The translations under genes and the position numbers were made by a program. From Hypsibius dujardini (lineage: Eukaryota; Tardigrada; Eutardigrada; Parachela; Hypsibiidae), in contig LRSR01008062.1 of assembly GCA_001579985.1 (NCBI GenBank), positions 1 to 20,498 of the forward strand: a DNA stretch of 20,498 bases, written 5' to 3'. Positions 1 to 10,755 of this stretch are shown one piece after another (the stretch's first letter is position 1; every line of letters begins with the position of its first letter). A model generated the notes under the pieces. The model worked only from the letters and a program-made list of their open reading frames with translations, made no database searches and was not told the DNA's origin.

Positions 1-1354
1 ACTCTTGTTGTCATCTCACACTGAATGAATATACTTAATTGTTCATACGAGAATTGAATTTTTTTTACGCCGCTGCAGGTATCTGTAATTTGACGACTTA
101 AACGTTTGGCATTTGTATGCATCCTTATTTTCTCGCATGAGGCCATGGTTATTACGACTAATCCCTGCTACGCGGTATTTAATTTCTAGAACTTTCATCG
201 TGAGTCACATCTTCTGTATAGTAAGAGTTTTTGGGACAGTTGTGCTACAGACGTCACAGCCGGTGTCTTTGATTGGCACCGAAACTCTTTTAAGGAAACA
301 TATTTGATCCTAATATGAGTCATATATATAGATGTGTGCGTTTGTGTTGGGTTTTGACGTTTGCTAGCTTGTGACCACTGCTTACGAAGGCAAGGCAGCG
401 CATTCCGTGGGTCGACGTTTTCGCCTTGTGATTTCACAAGATGTCTGCCAGTCAAGTCAGTCCGTCCGTCCGTCTGTCTGTCTGCCAGTCACCGAAAGGA
501 TGCTCAGTTTCGTAAAAGTTCCCAACATGCTTCCTGCCTGTGTGGGAGGCTAATTCTGCCTGCACTACCCCCACTACTTCTTGGTAGATCTAGATCAGTC
601 TAATGTGATAAGGTTGTATACTGTGTATAAATGTGAAGAGATTCCGGCGACTGCTGCCTGGACTGAGCGCACAGCTGCCAACATACTTGGCAGTAGGTCA
701 AACTGCGATTTGGGTGTGGCAGTGGCAGCAGCAACAGCAACGTCGCGCAGCTCTATCGTGAATTTTTTTTTATTATATCTTCTCTCTCTATTTTCGTGTG
801 TTTATGTGTGTGTGTGTCTGTCTGCGTGCGGTCTGTTAAAAGATGTCAGTTTCGTCACGGATGGGTGCCGGTGTTTCCGCTGGATGCATGGATGGACGGA
901 CAGACGACGGGTTGGTTTTGCGCTACTGGGGGAGAGGATGTCGTCTCGCTATCTCTCCCCCTCTCCATCCCCCCCTCCTCCGTCTCACTCTTCTCATGAA
1001 CGGATGGATGGATGGTAAAAGTAAGATGGAGGGGCTATAAGTGCTTTCTGGGTGTATTTGACTTTTGGTCAGCCTCGGCGTTCTCGCGCGGTGGTGGTGG
1101 TGGAGGAGGCTCTCCCCCCTCTATACCCGCGCGCGCCACGCGGGCACGATTTCGAGATTGATGGATAATAATTGGGCAAGATGTTTCGTTGAAGATAAAG
1201 CGGGCCCGTCGTGGTCGTGGTCGTCTTCCGTTTGGAGTGCTATGCTTTCGTGGGGTGTGCTGTGTACTGTATACGCTAACTGGGTCCATCCACCTACAAC
1301 GGAGGGAAAAAGATGGCCTCTTGCGATATTTCAGAGTCCATCGTAACTGTATAA

Positions 1355-1396
1355 AATAAAGGGGTATATACTGTGTGTGTGTGTGTGTGTGTGTGT
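1355..1396 (+). promoter_or_regulatory. Possible poly(A) signal followed by a GT-rich tract
   Basis: An AATAAA hexamer (1355-1360) is followed 11 bases later by an uninterrupted TG dinucleotide run (1372-1396). This order, hexamer then GU-rich downstream element, is the known arrangement of eukaryotic cleavage and polyadenylation sites. No + strand coding exon is recognisable upstream in the window, so the call stays tentative. It may equally be a chance hexamer beside a microsatellite. Confidence 0.25.
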
Positions 1397-3390
1397 TTTA
1401 TGCTCGCTGAAGTGGGCACGCCGTTCTCACGGTCGACGGCATTCGGTGACCTATAAACTTTGGCTGGGCTCTCTTTTGCGTCGCTTGGGAGGGTCTCCGC
1501 GCGCGCACTCTGCTGTTTAGAGTAGAGTGTGCTCTACATACCAGCGTCCGACTGTATATGACAATTAAATTTAAATTTCCCCTTAATTTCTCTCCCTTTG
1601 TGGTTTTGTTTTTGCCTCTTGTATGTCCAGAAACTGGAACCTTGTTTTCTTTTTTTGTAGTATGTTAAAAGGTAAGATATTGGGAAAGGTAACACTCTAA
1701 ATTGGTTGAAATTGGTATCGATCTTTAAGGTTTTTGATAAAAGTGACTGGAAGTCTGGGAAGTTTCCGGTTCGCTCGCTCGAAGCACTTAACCTGTTGCT
1801 TCCTGCTTCAGCTGCCCGCTTTGTGTGCGTATTTATTTGATCATATTGTGGGGCATGTTCCGAGTGTGCTCATTCGGCGCGTTGTTATTATTCTTTGGTG
1901 GGGAGGCCTTGGGCAGAGTCGGTCGGTCTGTCTGTCTCGGGGAAGTCAAATTCCGCAACTGTATGTATGTAAGAAAGGGGTTTATTGTTCGGACTCTTAG
2001 TGCTCGTTCTCCGTTTCTGTGTGGTTGTGTTGGGTCTTGCCTCTGCGAGCCTATGGAGTGAATCACATGGTATTTTGGTGTGATTGCAAGTGTTGGTGTT
2101 GTGTGACTGACTGCGTCTATCCCCCCGGGAGCAAAAAGTCTGGCGACTACGACGGCCGCGACGACGACGGTTTGCTGCAATGCGTTCCTTGGATCGCCAG
2201 GCGCGGATCGTATCATCGGAAGGAGGTCTTAGGCGAGTTAGACAGACAAAACTGATTTTGGGGTGAGCTCTGGATCAGGCGAAGAAGTAGCAGTCTAGCA
2301 GCAACCGGGCAGCAGAACAGTTTGATTAGATTTAAAAATAATCCCCTACATTAGTCTGATTTATGACTCTGCCTGCGTGTCGGCGACCGGGAGGCACGGC
2401 GGCGGCGGCGGCCGACGGGAGAGAGTGAGGGCTCAGTATGGGAAAAATGAGGTCGTGGATGCGTCAACAGTCAATTACTGTAGGCTGAGTTTGTTCTGTT
2501 GTATGCTACGACTATACGTACAGCTGGGACGTGCTGTGGTATGTCGACGTCGTCGTTCTTCAAGCCGGATGGATGGATGATCGTCTTCGCGGCGCGCGAA
2601 GATGAAGCCGGATCTCTGTACTGTGTATGTGTCTGGCTTTATTTATTGGTCTGTCTGTGTTGGGGGCATTTTACGCCTGCAGTCTGTGTATTTATGGTTA
2701 CTGCAGGCGATCGACATCGGAAGCTGCCTGCAATGATGATGATGAGCTGTGAGATGCTTCTTTTCTTTGCAGTAAACACATATATACAGACGCACGAAGG
2801 CGAAGACGGCGACGGCGGCGGATCTTGCGGCATAATCAACGGAGGCCACTGTGCTCAGGCTCCGGCGCGTAATGGCCAGACATCAAATTGTAAACTGCTG
2901 CTGCTACTGCCCTATACCCCGGCTGCTTGTCTGACTGTGTCTTCCTATGATCATCGCATTGGATGTGTGTGATGAACTTGTTGCGCCTTTTCGTCGGGCG
3001 GAGGCAGCGCGATGATCCAGTCTCTTGCTCATGTGTGTGAGTGTCTGTGTGTGTGTTAGGCCACTCAACTCCTCTCCATGGCTCTCTGATTTTTGATGCC
3101 GCTGCAGCATTTCATTGCAGGATGATCTCGTTTTGGAACACGACGCGCTCGCAGCAAAAGTAGTCAGACAGGCAGACAGACAGACACCGTGTGTCTGGGT
3201 ATCATCATCATCATGGCGGAGCTCCCGTGGGTCGAGTGGTAGTGGTAGCGACCGACTGCATGCAGAGTAGTGTGAGTTGTGCGGGGGATGTTGCATCCAT
3301 GTCGCAACGTGATATCGGATCTCTCGTGATTGGAATCAACGGCTGTTGCTGTTGCGAATGCTGCCGTTGATGGAATGTCTGGGGAATCCC

Positions 3391-3416
3391 TGCTGCTGCT
3401 GCTGCTGCTGCTGCTG
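3391..3416. repeat. (TGC)n trinucleotide microsatellite
   Basis: Nearly nine uninterrupted TGC units. Read on the minus strand they give the poly-Ala run of a low-complexity open frame (3543 to 3211) that also has Gln runs. I do not accept that frame as a gene. Confidence 0.9.
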
Positions 3417-4464
3417 ACCGGTCAGATGGATGGACTGTCTGCTGCTGTTGTTGTCGTTTAATCTCTCCCCGGACGGTCCCATTACGCGATGCTATTTGCC
3501 TCTGTGGACAGTGAACTGGTTTTTCCCTTTGGTCTGACATCAAGAAATCATTCTGATGAGATCATTGTGAAAAGCTGATTTTCTGCCGCAGTGCATTCTT
3601 CCCTCGTACTTCTTTACCTGACTCTTATTGATGGGGACCGTAATCAGTGTGATCAGTGTATGATGTGTCACACACCGGACCGGACCCGCGGAATATCGGT
3701 AATTTATAGATAATTTCTGCGCCCATCACAGCGTGATTGGAATGTGGACGGGGTACTCTCTCCACGGGTGCGTTCTTTTGCGTGTTTTGTCGGGTTTGTG
3801 TAGTAGTGTGTATGTGCCTGCATTACAGCTCGGCACTTGGTCATGGTCGTTGTCCCTCATCTCATCTCATCGTCGTCATCACCATCCTGCTCCTCCCCGG
3901 CTCATATCGGCATCGGAGATCTCCTGCCGGCCGGGCTCCTCCGTATCACGCTGGGCCGACGTCGCGGTACTGCAGTGGGTTCATCAGCTGACCGGGGGTG
4001 ACGGTCAACGACGACGACGGCGACCACGACGTGGTGCCAGAAATCCGGAAAGTAAGTCAAGGAGCTTGACTTTTTCAGAATGGGACGGCCGGCGCAACGT
4101 GCACGCATAGACATAGTACACAGTAGAACGCAAGCCCAGCATAAAAGGCGCGAGGTTTGGTAAGAGGATTAGCGGAAACGGTTACATCGGCCGCCCGTTT
4201 GTGAACGAACCCCCCTGTGATGATCATATCGGAGCACGTGGGTATTTTCTCTTTTGAGTTAGGTGGCCTTATCTGCTGCTACGGTTTGAATGTTTGCTCT
4301 CGATGTCGGCGGCGGCGGCGTTGGGTTTTTGAATTCCCACCACGACGAAATGTCGGGCATCACGCCGCCGGTTGGAAGGGAATCAATATTTTCCGCAAAC
4401 CCCAAGTGGCGGGACGGTGTCACGAACAAATGTTATAAGTTTGAAGACAAGTGAATCCGGATGG

Positions 4465-4680
4465 GCAGACGGACGGACAAACAAGTAGGCAGACAGGCAG
4501 ACAGACCAACAGACGGCCATGTAGAGAGTCAGTCAGACAGACAGACAGACAGACAGGCAGACAGGCCGGCAGGTAGTCAGGCAGTCAGACTAACCGGCAT
4601 ACAGACAAACAGATAAGCAAGCAGACAATCCGTCACTGACAGACGGACAGACAGTCAACAGACCAATGGATGGACAAATG
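4465..4680. repeat. Degenerate CAGA/CAGG tetranucleotide block
   Basis: About 215 bp built from CAGA units with CAGG, GGAC and CAAA variants. The purest stretch is six CAGA-like units around 4532-4556. It is intergenic, unlike most other CTGT/CAGA tracts in the window, which sit in introns. Confidence 0.85.
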
Positions 4681-5077
4681 GGCAGTGATGAATTGGCATA
4701 AGTCTCTTCGAATTGAAAGAACTCTTGCCCTTCTGTCGGTCTGGTCGGTTAGACATCATTTCCCCGATCGGGTCTAAAAATTTAATTAATGAATTATCTT
4801 GTCCTTTAGGTGGGATTACAAGTATATCCCATGAGAATGCTTGTTCCGCTCTTGTTGAGTTGTTTCTGTGTCGTGGTGACCGGTCCCCGCCGTCGCCGTA
4901 GGTCGTAAAATCAGTCTGGCGAACAATTGGTCACAGACCAGGTTTATGCTTCAGACGATGAAAAAGTAAAGTGCCGTATCAGCACATTAAACTCTGAACC
5001 GGCTCGGCGGTGGTATGCTGTGCAGCATCACTCTGCCGTCGATCGTTTTTACGGGGCCAGACAAGCCCTGTAGAGCA

Positions 5078-5142
5078 CCCGCGCGGGCACTCTTGCTCTC
5101 TCGAGGTCATGCCCCCGTGCACGGGCCGGATGAGCGAGAGAG
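5078..5142. promoter_or_regulatory. Nested dyad with CTCTCTCG arms
   Basis: CTCTCTCG (5096-5103) is mirrored by CGAGAGAG (5135-5142). Almost on the same axis lies the perfect 12-bp palindrome CCCGTGCACGGG (5114-5125). A further palindrome, CCCGCGCGGG, sits at 5078-5087. The GCTCTCTCG form recurs at 5379-5387 and 6212-6220. This resembles GAGA-type or dyad binding sites seen in promoters, but no flanking gene start supports it directly. Confidence 0.3.
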
Positions 5143-5747
5143 TCCGCCGTGCCTGCGTTCACTGACTCCGCCGGTATAGTCGTCGTCGCCGCCGCCGCGG
5201 AGCACATTGGTCTCTCATCTCCACTTATATCCCATATTTTTATTACGTTATTTTGATATAGCTTCTGGCCTGCTGTGCCGTGAGTTTATCTCATCTCTCA
5301 CTCCGCCAACTCTCTCAGAAGCACATGCCCGGTCTATCGTGGAGTGTGGCGTTCCAGTTGGAAAGGTGGTTCGTTCGTGCTCTCTCGCGACCAAACGGCC
5401 TGTCGTGAATTTCGAAATACTGGGAGTAAAACACTCGAACAAACTGCTCACCCGCTCGTTGTTCAAGAAAGTTTGTGTGCCGCCGAGTCGATAACAGTAT
5501 AATATCACTTTAACGATGTCGATACATATTTGGCAGTTGCGGTTGAGGCTTCACCTGGGAGCGTTTCCGTTTATCGCTTTGCTCGTTCTGATACACTTTA
5601 GCCAGCAGGCGAACGGATGACATTTAAGAAACGAACTGATAACAAGTTATATGAGGATTTTACCGTCCGGATTCTGCCCATATTACGTGGTACTGAGTAT
5701 CCTGTATTTGACCGAGCAAGGCATCCTCGGTTCCTGACAAATGAACG

Positions 5748-5812
5748 AGACAGACAGGCAGGCAGACGGGTTAACAAGCAGATAGACAGACAGACAGAAA
5801 GACAGACAGAAA

Positions 5813-5873
<61 letters not shown>

Positions 5874-5938
5874 ATAGGTAGACAGACAGACAGACAGAGC
5901 GACAGAGTCACGCAGACATTCAAGCAGACAGACAGACA
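5748..5938. repeat. CAGA block with a pure (CAGG)n core
   Basis: CAGA-family units flank an uninterrupted run of about 14 CAGG units (5815-5872), with CAGA resuming afterwards. Both strands are open in all frames across the tract (LPAC and GRQA peptides), which creates false ORFs. A CAGG core within CAGA arms suggests expansion of a single variant unit. Confidence 0.92.
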
Positions 5939-6246
5939 ATCAATTAGAAACATCGTCAGCCAGCCAAAAGATGGATTAGTTATGGATAGTTCGGCGTCTG
6001 GGCCGTATAGTCGCAACAAGTTAGCGAGTGAGAAAGCCGGAGACACCCATATTTTTTAGGAATCTTCAGAGTCCGGAGCACATCGACCTCAATATCACGC
6101 GAACAGACCAGCAGCTAAAAAGGAACGTCGAAAATTAATCACCGTGACGACATTATTATTCCAAATATATATTGGCCTGTCGGAGAGATTCTGCAGCTCT
6201 CGCAAGAGCGCGCTCTCTCGCCGCTGCATACAAAGTTTGCGGAGGT

Positions 6247-6279
6247 GTAATTAATGAACGTTCATGAACGCGTAATTAC
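6247..6279. promoter_or_regulatory. Inverted repeat around a perfect palindrome
   Basis: The perfect 12-bp palindrome ATGAACGTTCAT (6254-6265) is flanked by GTAATTA (6247-6253) and its inverse TAATTAC (6273-6279). TAATTA is a typical homeodomain core. No adjacent gene start is visible, so function is speculative. Confidence 0.25.
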
Positions 6280-7091
6280 ATGCACGACCAACTGCTCGCT
6301 GTTCGACACGTCGCTCATCCATCTTCTTTCGGAACGCGATCGATCTTATATGATATCCGCTCTTGTTTGCCCTGCTATGTGCAAGGAAGGGGTTGGGTGT
6401 TGACTAAAAGATGTTTGCTTTCCGCAGACACTCCTCAAGAAAGTCACATGCACGTACAGAGGATCCGTTCCGTGCTGTGCACCGGCCAGTTTTGCTCATC
6501 ATTAAGAAAACGCGAGACATGGACACTTCATAAGGCTGTGCATGCACACACCGAGCGTGATAGATGAAGCAGTTAACATCATTAATCTTCCGAAGGCCCC
6601 CAATCGGTCAGGAAAAAAATAATTTTATAGGGCGAGAAGAACGGCGGAGTATGCCGCGGCGGTCGGTCTGTTGCTGTTACTGCTTGCTGCCCAGATCAAT
6701 CTAGGTTCTCTCTCAGTCTATCTGTGCCACTTTCGTGGGCAGACGTTTAGACCTATCTGTGGCTGTCGTCTGGGCCTTGCACGGATATACGAATATATTT
6801 CTGTCCACAGAGATATGTATTCGGATGGTTTAGCACGAGGAACTCACGAAGAGACTACTGACGGCGAGACGAAAGACAACCGCAAGCTCACTCATTAAGT
6901 CCGCCGTGAATGCACCGGCTGCTGTGCTCCAGGCTAATGGTCATGGTACCACGCAGTCTGCGATAATCGAATCATTATGCATTATTGTAATGAAGTGGAA
7001 GGAAGGACGACGGTCGGTCGTTGGACCTTGGTTGATCAGACCGACCGACGTACGCAGTGGAAGACCTGACTCAGCGGCGCTGATGTAAGCA

Positions 7092-7157
7092 TCCAAGTTC
7101 TACCCAAGTTCTAGTTCCAAGTCCAAGTCCAAGTCCTAGTTCCAAGTCCTAGTTCTA
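7092..7157. repeat. Short minisatellite of CCAAGTTCTA-type units
   Basis: Degenerate tandem units of 6-13 bp (CCAAGT, CCAAGTTCTA, CCTAGTT) run for about 65 bp. They lie downstream of RNMT and are unrelated to the tetranucleotide families elsewhere. Confidence 0.75.
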
Positions 7158-7609
7158 CCGCGTCCAGCAAACAGAAGAGACCTTTGGCTTGGTCAAAGTC
7201 AGCAAACACTGAAACATCGAATCAGACTCAGAGTATGATTCTACTCTGATACCCAATCTCGAAGCTGGTAATGATTCTTTGTAAGAAATCTGAAACCTGG
7301 ACCCGAAGTATCACGGATCACGGAGTATCACGGATGTGGAATGGAGTAACAAATACAACTACAACAAAAGAACAGTATCAAAAAAAGCAAGGCGGCCTTT
7401 CATACGGACAAACTATTGCTGTAGCTTTCCTATCGATTTTTCAGACAACATCGATCAGAAAGCTAACAAGAACTGTACGAAGAAGCAGGGCGAGACGATG
7501 TGAAGATCAGAGGGCTCCTTGTAAAATAAGAGATTTTACATAGCAATGAATTTCTTTTGCGAAAGACACATGTCCAGCAAAAAATCCAGGTAGATTACAA
7601 TTAAATTTT

Positions 7610-10600
7610 TCAGTCTCTTCGTGAACGTTTTGTATCCCGTCGCATTGAGGTGTCCGGTGAAGCCGGCGGCGGCGGCTGCTGCCGCTGTTCGTTGGACCTG
7701 ACGGAATCCCGCCCGCGGTAATTGCCATCCTGCTCATTACTTCTCCGGTCCGCGTGGGCGTCGTCTGGCAACGACGACGGCCCCTTCTTCTTCTGGAAAG
7801 CGAACACGCTATACATAGAAGCCATTTCCCATTCCGGTGTGGAGAGGGTGCCCTGCCGAGATAAAGAGAGACGGAGCGTCAGAAGAAACCCGAAATATAC
7901 GGACACTTCCACGCGAGTTATTGCGAGATGAGTGACATCATTCCGCTAGATCCCCAGAAACAAAATGTCGAAGACGTCTTTCGACATGAACAGACCCAAT
8001 CGGAGGACGAATCGGGAGTGAGTTCACCGAACCCAATGTCGCGAACAGAAGTAATTTGGGTTTACGACGTGCAAATGCGTTGGCACAATCCTTTTTCTGG
8101 GCATTACAATTTCGGGCACTGCCGGAGTTGTTTTTACATGGACAATCATGGCGGTGCGGGGAGACATAATGGGATGTTTACTGCGGCAACGTTTGCGATC
8201 GCTACGTACCACACGAGGCGCTCCCTTCGAACGGGGCAATTTGTGGTCGATGACTTCTTGCGCGTAGTCGTACTGGTGATCCTCGATGGAGCCGACAAGG
8301 GAGTCCGACGGATATGTCTGCCGAATGATGAACAACATAATAGCAATCAATCATGTAATAATACATCTACGATTGCTTATTACCTCAGTCGAACTTTTTA
8401 GTTGTCGGGGTGAAAGGGCTGTCCGGAGCATATTCTTATCTTTGTCTGTCTATCTGACCGTCTGTCTGTCCTCGTGTCTGAAAGCAGAATCCTATCGTTG
8501 TTCACATGTCTGTCTGCTGTGGTGCCTGCATGTCTGCGCGCTTGATTGTTTGCGTGCCTAGCAATCTGCTTGTCTTCAGGCTTGACTGTCTGTATGCTTA
8601 TCTGCATGTCTGACTGTCATTCCTCCTGCTCAACTGTCTGTCTGTCAATCTGTCTGCTGCGGTGCTTGCATGTCTGCGTGCTTGATTGTTTGCCTGCCTA
8701 GCAATCTGACTGCTTGTCTTCAGGCTTGACTGTCTGTATGCTTATCTGCATGTCTGACTGTCATTCCTCGTGCTCAACTGTCTGTCTGTCAATCTGTCTG
8801 CTGTGGTGCCTGCATGTCTGCGTGCTTGATTGTTTGCCTGCCTAGCAATCTGCTTGTCTTCAGGCTTGACTGTCTGTATGCTTATCTGCATGTCTGACTG
8901 TCATCCCTCGTGCTCAACTGTCTGTCTGTCAATCTGTCTGTTTTCCTGTTTCTTTGCTTCATCATATCGTTTGTCCACGAAAAATGAGCCTATGAGATTA
9001 CGAGATGATTAATAAATTATGGTCCACTAGGAATTACATGTTTGGGCAGCCTGTCTATTGAGTCGGCTGCGTTTTTTGTGTACAGTCCAAGTATTACAGG
9101 CTAATACCTCTAAGCCGTTCATCCTTTCCAGTAATTGCAGATGAGTCGGGTTCGCCGAATGCTCATCGAAGAATTCGTTGAATGTGCTGCGATACAGGAC
9201 ATCCATGCCCAGTTTTTCCGCCATGTCCATTAGCACTCCAAAATGGACCAAGAATTCCGGACAATCGACATGCTCCTGTAATAGATTAACGGATTGTGAA
9301 TCACGATACGGTGCATGTTTATCGGAGTTCCATATCTCATTTGACGAACGCTGACGAATAGAGAGCTAATGCTCGTTATATGAATACGATCCGCCGATTT
9401 CTCACCTGGAGGAAGAAATGGTATTTCGCCCCGAACAAAGGCTGCTGCTCTTTTGTGTCAAACGTCACAGAGTAAATGTCATTTCCAAACTTCAGACTAT
9501 CAGAAGCTTGAAGGCGTCGCCTGTAAAAAAGCCAAATAATTTGTTCCAGCACCTGAAGGATCCGTTGACTTAAAGAATCAATTGAGAAATCTATAGCCAC
9601 TTAAGAGTAGAAAGTTCAATATCAATATCAACATCAACAAGCAAGACTAGTACATGGATATCGACCGGTCAATCGGATAACAGAAGAAAATTGACAGGAC
9701 TACATCTATGACAATCAATCGATTAACCGATCAATCATTCACAATACTTTTCCAGGACAACATTTAAAACAATCAATCAATCAACCGAACGATTATTTAC
9801 AATACCTTTTGAGGACTACAAATATGACAATCAATGAATCAATCGCCCATTTACAATACTTTTCCAGGACAACATTTATGGCAATCAATCAATCAACCTA
9901 ACGATTATTTACAATACCTTTTGAGGACTACATCTACAACAATCAATCAATCAATCGCCTATTTACAATACTTTTCCATACATTATTTCATGCGCGTCTG
10001 GAATGGTTCCTATAAATATGCCTCCCGGTGCTAGGCGGTCACAGGCATTTTTCAACATCCGTTCAGCCCGTTCATACGACTCAAAGGAGTAGTGAAAAGA
10101 AAACTGGCAGCTGACAATGTCAAACATTTGCTGGGGATCGCTGAATTTCTCCCCCAAATCCACCGCCGCACAGTCCGCATGGACGAATTCGGCACGAAAT
10201 ATTCGTGCACGTGACCGCCTCGTCATCTCCTGATAGCGTTCCTCGGCCTGCCGCACCGAAACCTCCGCAATATCCGCAAAAACTACCTGTCAAATGAGAA
10301 ATTGCTCATTGAAGCAGTCCATAAATAGAATCGTGTTAGTCTAATCTAATTGATTGATGGATTGTCAACACACCCAAAGAACGGAACTACGGTGGTCAAT
10401 TCAACAATCAATTGAAACGTTATCCTGTCAAATGCAACCGAACAACAATTAACAATCAATCAATCAATCGAATCAACAATCAATCAATCAATCGATCAAA
10501 TCAACAATCAATCTAAACCTTGTCAAGTCGTCCAGCAGCCCATTTTTTCATGTCTCCTCCCTTGCCGCAGCAAAGATCCAGTGCTCGGAGCCGAACATCC

Positions 10601-10755
10601 CGGCGTTGCTCATTCCGAATCACATTTAGCGCTTCACCAATCGATACACTCTTGACCCAATTGTTGAAGGCACGGAGGTAAAAAATAGGACTCTCTCTGC
10701 GCTGCTCATTGCCCAGCTGGGCAAGATTGTTGTAGTGCTCCGCGATGATCGACAT
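7610..10755 (-). CDS. RNMT: mRNA cap guanine-N7 methyltransferase (RNMT/Abd1)
   Basis: The enzyme transfers methyl from SAM to N7 of the GpppN cap on nascent mRNA in the nucleus. Exons on the minus strand are 10755-10519, 10286-9982, 9520-9406, 9275-9108, 8317-8210 and 7852-7610, giving 391 residues with every phase matching. An in-frame TGA three codons upstream supports the ATG. Visible family hallmarks are the N-terminal AEHYN and SPIFYLR-FNNW block, the SAM-binding loop [10 protein letters not shown] (about residues 58-67), the QFSFHYSFE block, [18 protein letters not shown] and, in the last exon, [13 protein letters not shown]. The protein begins directly at the catalytic domain, lacking the N-terminal extension of vertebrate RNMT. 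It ends with about 60 polar, basic residues including a PPPP run, unlike the family core. The second G of the usual DLGCG is C here. Introns 1, 2 and 4 contain tandem repeats. Confidence 0.93.
8505..8940. repeat. 140/144-bp minisatellite in RNMT intron 4
   Basis: About three tandem copies of a 140-144 bp unit start near 8511, 8651 and 8795. The unit TGTCTGCTGYGGTGCYTGCA recurs at those points, and the array stops near 8940. The copies are nearly identical; one is 4 bp longer. The unit is itself built from degenerate CTGT/CTGC words, so a microsatellite apparently gave rise to a longer repeat. Sense to RNMT, the tract reads ACAG. Confidence 0.9.
9696..9979. repeat. 112-bp higher-order minisatellite in RNMT intron 2
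   Basis: ACAATACTTTTCC occurs at 9741, 9853 and 9965, and ACAATACCTTTTGAGGACTA at 9799 and 9911, so the period is 112 bp. Each unit consists of two diverged half-units of about 54-58 bp joined by AATCAATC words. The array runs up to the 5' splice site of intron 2: exon 2 ends at 9982 and the donor GTATGG lies at 9981-9976. Confidence 0.9.
10438..10516. repeat. AATC/TCAA tetranucleotide block in RNMT intron 1
   Basis: Imperfect AATC units (GATT on the RNMT sense strand) fill the donor-proximal end of intron 1, beginning right after the donor GTTTAG at 10518-10513. Confidence 0.85.

Larger units (their letters stand above)
1..4440. other. Gene-free stretch, T/G-skewed on the + strand
   Basis: I see no supportable gene here. 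Open frames are all under 160 codons, match no family I know, and are rich in residues produced by low-complexity DNA (Cys, Val, Ser, Trp runs). By eye the + strand is strongly T/G-rich from about 300 to 4100, with GGAT, GTC and TGTG runs. Small landmarks are a TCCG/TCTG tract at 460-486, an AATAAA at 1355-1360 followed by a TG tract, a GGC run near 2396-2412, a TGC run at 3391-3416 and another GGC run near 4309-4320. It could be a distal 3' UTR, a long intron or intergenic DNA of a gene outside the window; the sequence alone does not decide. Confidence 0.55.
4441..7600. other. Gene-free stretch with repeats and dyads
   Basis: No open frame here exceeds 113 codons, and the longest overlap CAGA/CAGG repeats that are open in every frame. 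No protein family is recognisable. The stretch contains two CAGA-family repeat blocks, a short minisatellite, a group of CTCTCTCG motifs with palindromes (5078-6279) and, at its right end, sequence just downstream of the RNMT stop codon that probably includes the RNMT 3' UTR. An intergenic or regulatory role is the simplest reading. Confidence 0.5.

Noticed and set aside
2499-2972. 157-codon + strand frame, the longest in the left third
   Set aside because: It is rich in Cys, Val and Met runs from T/G-rich DNA and matches no family. No coding-like continuation was found either side.
3211-3543. Minus-strand open frame with poly-Gln and poly-Ala runs, resembling a transcription-factor low-complexity region
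   Set aside because: The runs come from TGC/TTG microsatellites. No domain, no clear splice context and no partner exons were found.
8505-8940. Regular long repeats that might suggest a CRISPR-like array
   Set aside because: The units are tandem without unique spacers, contain simple sequence, and sit within an intron of a eukaryotic gene.
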